Shown here: positions 60,141 to 64,000 of the stretch, one piece after another
Numbering within the stretch: position 1 is the stretch's first letter
How the letters are laid out: every line of letters begins with the position of its first letter
Origin: JAHDNZ01 sp036721855
GTDB taxonomy: Bacteria > Bacillota > DTU065
Reading direction: 5' to 3'
DNA: 64,000 nucleotides
Assembly (NCBI GenBank): GCA_036721855.1
Contig: DAIMKF010000003.1
Location: forward strand, 53,529 to 117,528
Made by a program: the position numbers and the translations under genes
The notes under the pieces: model-generated
Told to the model about the DNA's origin: nothing
What the model saw: only the letters and a program-made list of their open reading frames with translations
Database searches by the model: none

Positions 60141-61099
60141 TTACCTCCATAGACTAAAAACCCAGAAATCTTTTTCAGGGAAGCCTGCGTCTATAGCCTT
60201 ATTTGTGCAGGTCGTTATCCAATCCCGCCAGTTAGGGTTTTCCCATGCCCTCAAGCGTTCCGCCCATACTAGTTCTTCTTCGAGCGATGGAGCGTACATA
60301 TCGATTCCCGGAAGCAGATTATTTACTTTTATGTGTTCCCTGTAAGCATTGGTCACATTTTTTATATACTCAAGCCTTTTTAGCCAAGTGTCAACCGACA
60401 GCGCTTTATCAATTAAGCATTTGAATTCTCCATTCAGAAGAAGTTTTTCATAAGCCCAGCTTAGGTGCGACCGCCAAGGATAATAGCAACGCGATATTAT
60501 AAAGCCGATGTGATATAGTTCCTCAATAATACGTCCGAAACTACTAAAGGTTTCAGCTATTTCATTCCGCAAAATGCCGTCCTCTAATTCATGTAACTCC
60601 TCAATTATGTTTTTAAGTTCAAAAAGCAACGATTTTCTCCACAACTCATCAGGGCGGTTTGCCGGGGCGGCTTTATCCCTTAGATTTTGCAGTATTTCTT
60701 GTGGATCAAAAATAATCAAATTGTTTCTACTGTAAATAGTGTTTCGAAGGAAATATCTTCCCATGGAAGGTTGGCATTGCCTTTAAGAAATTTATAAGCC
60801 TGCCCATCAAGAAGCCAAGAAGTCGGATGAACACACAGAACAGAGCCTTTTTCCTGCCACGGATTGTTTTTACGCAACAGCTCATTTAGTGATAACTGAA
60901 TTTCTCTTCCGAATTGTTTCCAATCAGTGTCATCAAGATAAATGCCGACCTCCAAATCGGATAATTCATCGTCATTTCCCAGACCAACAGAGCCGAGAAT
61001 CATTATACTCATTTTCGGCTGAAGATGGCCATGTTCCGCACGGAGGAGCGGAAATACTAAACTTTCAAAATATTCAGTTATCTTTTCAAATCTGCCCAT
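60141..61099 (-). pseudogene. Nucleotidyltransferase/DUF4037-like gene with a frameshift
   Basis: The upstream frame (61099-60716) encodes MGRFEKITEYFESLV and the nucleotidyltransferase motif GSVGLGNDDELSDLEVGI, with the Asp pair of DDELSDLE. It ends in FETLFTVETI. The downstream frame (to 60141) continues as NLIIFDPQEILQNLRDKAA and a helical DUF4037-like domain. One missing A in the GTAGAAAC run near 60720 would join them into a ~310-residue aminoglycoside-nucleotidyltransferase-like protein. It may be a real mutation or a sequencing error. Confidence 0.7.
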
Positions 61100-61522
61100 T
61101 ATCGTCCCTACCTTCTTTTATAGTTCCATCGAAAACTCGATCTCGCGACACAATGGAATACCATTCTCACCAATGAGCGATATCTGCTGCTTCCTCGTCC
61201 ACAATCTAGTGCGTCTTATCCTCGATTTCTTATAGGTAGGGTTTGCCTAGACCTCAGTTATACCCGGTGTGGTTGTTCCGTTGTAATAACAGGGTTGATT
61301 CAGTTTTTTTCTAACATATCCGCATACCGCATTCAACTACATCGGAACAGTGGAACTTTAAAATGAAGATGAAAAAACGGCATAGCCGATATTTCTACCG
61401 ACTATGCAGAACTTTTCAAGGCAATTAGATCCCTTAGGCACGCCGCTTTTAGGGCCCGACTTTTTTTGTTTATTATAGTTATCTTTAATTAACAATTTAG
61501 CAACAGAAGTCTAAACAAACAA
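61100..61522. other. Intergenic region, no gene seen
   Basis: No coding frame or known RNA was recognised. A GCATAG...CTATGC inverted repeat around 61380-61407 and a T-run at 61463-61469 could end transcription of the chemotaxis receptor gene or of the decayed genes. The composition is mixed, as expected at the border of acquired DNA. Confidence 0.5.
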
Positions 61523-63712
61523 CTACTCTATTTTAAACTTATCGACTAAAGACTTTAGTTTACTGACTTGTTCGGCTATGATATTTGCTCCGGCTGCCAT
61601 TTCTTCAAGATTGGCACTTTGTTCTTCAATTGAAGCCGCTACTTCTTCACTTGATACGGCATTATCGGTTGAGATCTTTGCAATTGAACCAATAGCCTGT
61701 TCAACTTCCTTACTGTTAACGAAAATCTCTTCACTGGCTTTACTACTGTTGACAATAATTGTTTTCAGTGCATTCATAGCTTCATTTACAGTGGCACTAT
61801 TTTTACTAATAGCATTTGTAGTAGCTTTTAATTCTATAACTGAGGATCTAACATTTTCAGCACTCCTGGCAATCTCTTCAAGTAGTTGTGCAGCGTTATT
61901 GGTAACATTTAGACCTTTGCCTATTTGACCACTGGTTTTTTCTACAGCCTGACTGGCATCATTGATAGAAGTACTGATATGATCAATGATATTGCTTATT
62001 TCATTAGTCGATTGCCTGGTTTTATTGGCTAGCACACGAATCTCTTCGGCAACCACAGCAAACCCTAGACCATGTTCACCTGCTCTGGCAGCTTCGATGG
62101 CGGCATTGAGTGATAATAAGTTAATCTGGTCAGATATTTCGTTGATAATTTTAACGATAGCTTCTACAGCACGAGAATCTTTTTCCAGAGAGGCAACACT
62201 TTTTAAGGCCTCTTTAATGCCATTTTCGATATGTTTCATAGCGTTTACTACTTCAAGCACAGATGTTTTACCATTAACCGCCGAGGAGACATTCGCTTCA
62301 GAAATATCATGTATATAATTAAATGTATCCTCAGCACCAAGAAGTGAATGAGTCATTTCGTTAGAAAGAGAAGCTGTATTTTCCACACTTAAGGTTGACT
62401 CGCCAATACCTTGATTTATCTGATCGATAGCCTCGGCAAGTACATGGACTGCTGTATCTGTTTTAGAAAGATTTACACTAGTATCAGATATCCCTTTGGC
62501 TACTTCACCGATTGTATAAGCAACTTGGTTGGTAGCATTGGCTTGTTGTTGCAAAGCCTCCAATAATTGATGTGTATTATCATCTACATTAGTGGAAATA
62601 GCTGAAATGTCTTTAATCATATTTAGCAGTTTGTCGGAAAAAAGATTAAAAGCATCAGCAGCCTGACTGATCTCATCTCGACTTTTGATGTTAATTCTTT
62701 TGGTTAGGTCACCTTCACCTTGAGCGATATCGTTAAGGTTTTCAACAACATTTAAAAGGGGTCCTGTAAAACGTTTAATTAGAATTCTAATTAATACGCT
62801 AATTAGAACTAAAGTGATTAATGAGTAGATTAGAACAAGATAGATGGTTTTTGTAAAAGAGGCATTATATTCTTTTTCAGGGATTAATAAAGCAATTCCC
62901 CAGCCTAGCTCGGGAAGACTATTATAATATATTATATTACGGATATGGCTAAGCTTAATATTTTGTCTGCCGGATTTTCCACTTAACATTTGTGCAACAA
63001 CATCTTTAAGTTCGGGTTGAAATTGGGCCACATTTTGACCGATACCATCTTTAATTGCATGTGCCATAATTGTACCGGTATTATCGAACATAAGTGCATA
63101 GCCTGTATGACCAAATTTCATTGTATTAATAGAGTTTGCTACACTGTCGATAAGTATATCGGCTCCAACAGCACCAATGGCAAGACCGTTTTCATCTTTG
63201 ACGATTCTTGAAGCTGTAACTACTAGTTTTTCCGTAACAACATCAACATAGGGGTCGGTGAAGACGGCTTTATCTGATTGAAGAGAATTTTGATACCAGC
63301 TACGCTCTCTAAAATCTAATGAATCCGGTGCCACCCACTCTTCATAAACTCCGTCAACATTTTGATAAAGAAAGATACTCCCGTCAAGAGAGGAGACAAA
63401 ATAAACTGATGTTAGCATCGGATCATTTTTTAAAATATGGATTAACATAGGAGCTAGTTTCTCTTTATCAACTTCTAAAACTTCATGGCTGATAGCAAGG
63501 GTATTCATTACCTCTTCACGCTTGGCTATAAATTTCTCAATTTCACTAACAGTATACTTTAACTGGAAGTCAGCACTAGAATCTGTTTGTTGTTCTATAG
63601 CTTGTCTCATTTGGCTGGCTGCAATAAAAGTAACAACACTAATGGCAATAATAACAAAAAGAAGAATAAACAACATGATCTTAAAAGAGAAAGAGACTTG
63701 TTTTTTAGCCAA
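61523..63712 (-). CDS. Methyl-accepting chemotaxis protein with Cache sensor
   Basis: A 729-residue receptor. Membrane helix 1 is near residues 9-30 (MLFILLFVIIAISVVTFIAA). A dCache-type extracytoplasmic domain follows (FRERSWYQNSL, DPYVDVVTEKLVVTASRIV). Helix 2 is near 290-312, then HAMP (PLLNVVENLNDIAQGEGDLT), and a signalling domain with the hairpin tip EISDQINLLSLNAAIEAARA and RVLANKTR. It should signal to CheA/CheW. TTG start at 63712, with AAAGGAGTGG upstream. The ligand is unknown; Cache domains often bind amino or organic acids. Confidence 0.93.
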   Translation of the reverse strand: MAKKQVSFSFKIMLFILLFVIIAISVVTFIAASQMRQAIEQQTDSSADFQLKYTVSEIEKFIAKREEVMNTLAISHEVLEVDKEKLAPMLIHILKNDPMLTSVYFVSSLDGSIFLYQNVDGVYEEWVAPDSLDFRERSWYQNSLQSDKAVFTDPYVDVVTEKLVVTASRIVKDENGLAIGAVGADILIDSVANSINTMKFGHTGYALMFDNTGTIMAHAIKDGIGQNVAQFQPELKDVVAQMLSGKSGRQNIKLSHIRNIIYYNSLPELGWGIALLIPEKEYNASFTKTIYLVLIYSLITLVLISVLIRILIKRFTGPLLNVVENLNDIAQGEGDLTKRINIKSRDEISQAADAFNLFSDKLLNMIKDISAISTNVDDNTHQLLEALQQQANATNQVAYTIGEVAKGISDTSVNLSKTDTAVHVLAEAIDQINQGIGESTLSVENTASLSNEMTHSLLGAEDTFNYIHDISEANVSSAVNGKTSVLEVVNAMKHIENGIKEALKSVASLEKDSRAVEAIVKIINEISDQINLLSLNAAIEAARAGEHGLGFAVVAEEIRVLANKTRQSTNEISNIIDHISTSINDASQAVEKTSGQIGKGLNVTNNAAQLLEEIARSAENVRSSVIELKATTNAISKNSATVNEAMNALKTIIVNSSKASEEIFVNSKEVEQAIGSIAKISTDNAVSSEEVAASIEEQSANLEEMAAGANIIAEQVSKLKSLVDKFKIE

Positions 63713-64000
63713 CTAAACCACTCCTTTGGTCATTCTTTTTCTTTTGAAAAACTTAAATAATTTTATTTTAAGTCCATATTTTTTCGATGAATGTGTTTTC
63801 TAGACTAGCTGGTGACAATTGGAGAATAAATTTACAATTATTTAAATTCTATTTGTTAATAGTTAATTCCTCCTGGTTATTCTCGATTGTATAGAGGAAA
63901 AGCAATTTTAAAGTTGACAGTAAATTTTCGCTTAAGGTATTTTTGGGTGAATTGAAAAGTTAAGTTCCACTTTGTAAATTTAACTTCCATGGTAACGGAG
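63713..64000. other. Upstream region of the chemotaxis receptor gene, no gene seen
   Basis: AT-rich sequence to the window edge. I see no coding frame and no convincing promoter; TATACAAT on the minus strand near 63890 could be a -10 element, but no well-spaced -35 is present. Confidence 0.4.

Noticed and set aside
1..64000. tRNA genes, rRNA genes, CRISPR arrays, T-box or other known riboswitches
   Set aside because: I looked for cloverleaf ends, repeated spacers and T-box or riboswitch cores in the gaps and found none I could support. A covariance-model scan would settle this.

Overview
The window comes from a low-GC, endospore-forming Bacillota (Firmicutes) of the clostridial kind. Evidence: a complete spoIIIAA-AH operon, spoIVB, spo0A, a SleB-like cell-wall hydrolase, YlxY/MlpA, and the classic block accB-accC / asp23-amaP / nusB-xseAB-ispA-dxs-tlyA-nadK-argR-recN-spoIVB-spo0A. 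Two features narrow this. (1) Between ispA and dxs lies a gene-free stretch of about 620 nt with dense RNA structure, followed by an OapA-like membrane protein. This is the OLE RNA locus, known mainly from anaerobic and extremophilic Bacillota. (2) A four-gene minus-strand cluster (47.0-52.3 kb) looks like a chaperone/usher fimbria system, which would imply an outer membrane, so the host may be a diderm spore former. I do not name a species.

Layout. 0-1.8 kb: N-terminal part of a type I-G (I-U) CRISPR protein Csx17 running off the left edge. 1.9-4.4 kb: cadA-cadC metal efflux under a divergent promoter/operator. 4.4-9.8 kb: aroC-aroK-aroB-aroQ, an M24 peptidase, efp and a CD1247-domain protein. 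9.8-11.6 kb: a DUF3298 protein, then remains of a transposase and of an ABC exporter. 11.7-19.1 kb: copA followed by a csoR-type repressor gene that is split by a 4.4-kb foreign-looking segment (broken HTH gene, response regulator, histidine kinase, ABC ATPase and permease). About 147 bp of csoR is present on both sides of the insert. 19.1-20.1 kb: a DUF4434 protein (paralogue at 42.9-43.9 kb).

20.2-24.5 kb: the spoIIIA operon with an unusually short SpoIIIAF. 24.6-28.2 kb: biotin carboxyl carrier/carboxylase genes, then asp23-amaP-DUF2273-nusB. 28.2-42.5 kb: a Kae1/TsaD-like protein, a phosphatase, xseAB, ispA, a DUF212 protein, OLE RNA, oapA, dxs, tlyA, nadK, argR, recN, a zinc-ribbon protein, spoIVB and spo0A. 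44-47 kb: steA-steB-like genes plus two glycosyltransferase-type genes. 47-53 kb: the usher/chaperone/subunit cluster and a lipoprotein. 53.1-59.2 kb: nfo, dinG-type helicase, sleB-like, ylxY, mlpA and dut. 59.2-61.5 kb: decayed acquired genes (GNAT acetyltransferase, nucleotidyltransferase with a frameshift). 61.5-63.7 kb: a chemotaxis receptor.

How the parts fit: most of the window is a conserved, tightly packed plus-strand core with short or overlapping gene junctions, interrupted by accessory patches at 0-1.8, 10.6-19.1, 47-53 and 59.2-61.5 kb. No tRNA, rRNA or CRISPR array was recognised. All calls come from reading the sequence; no database search was run.
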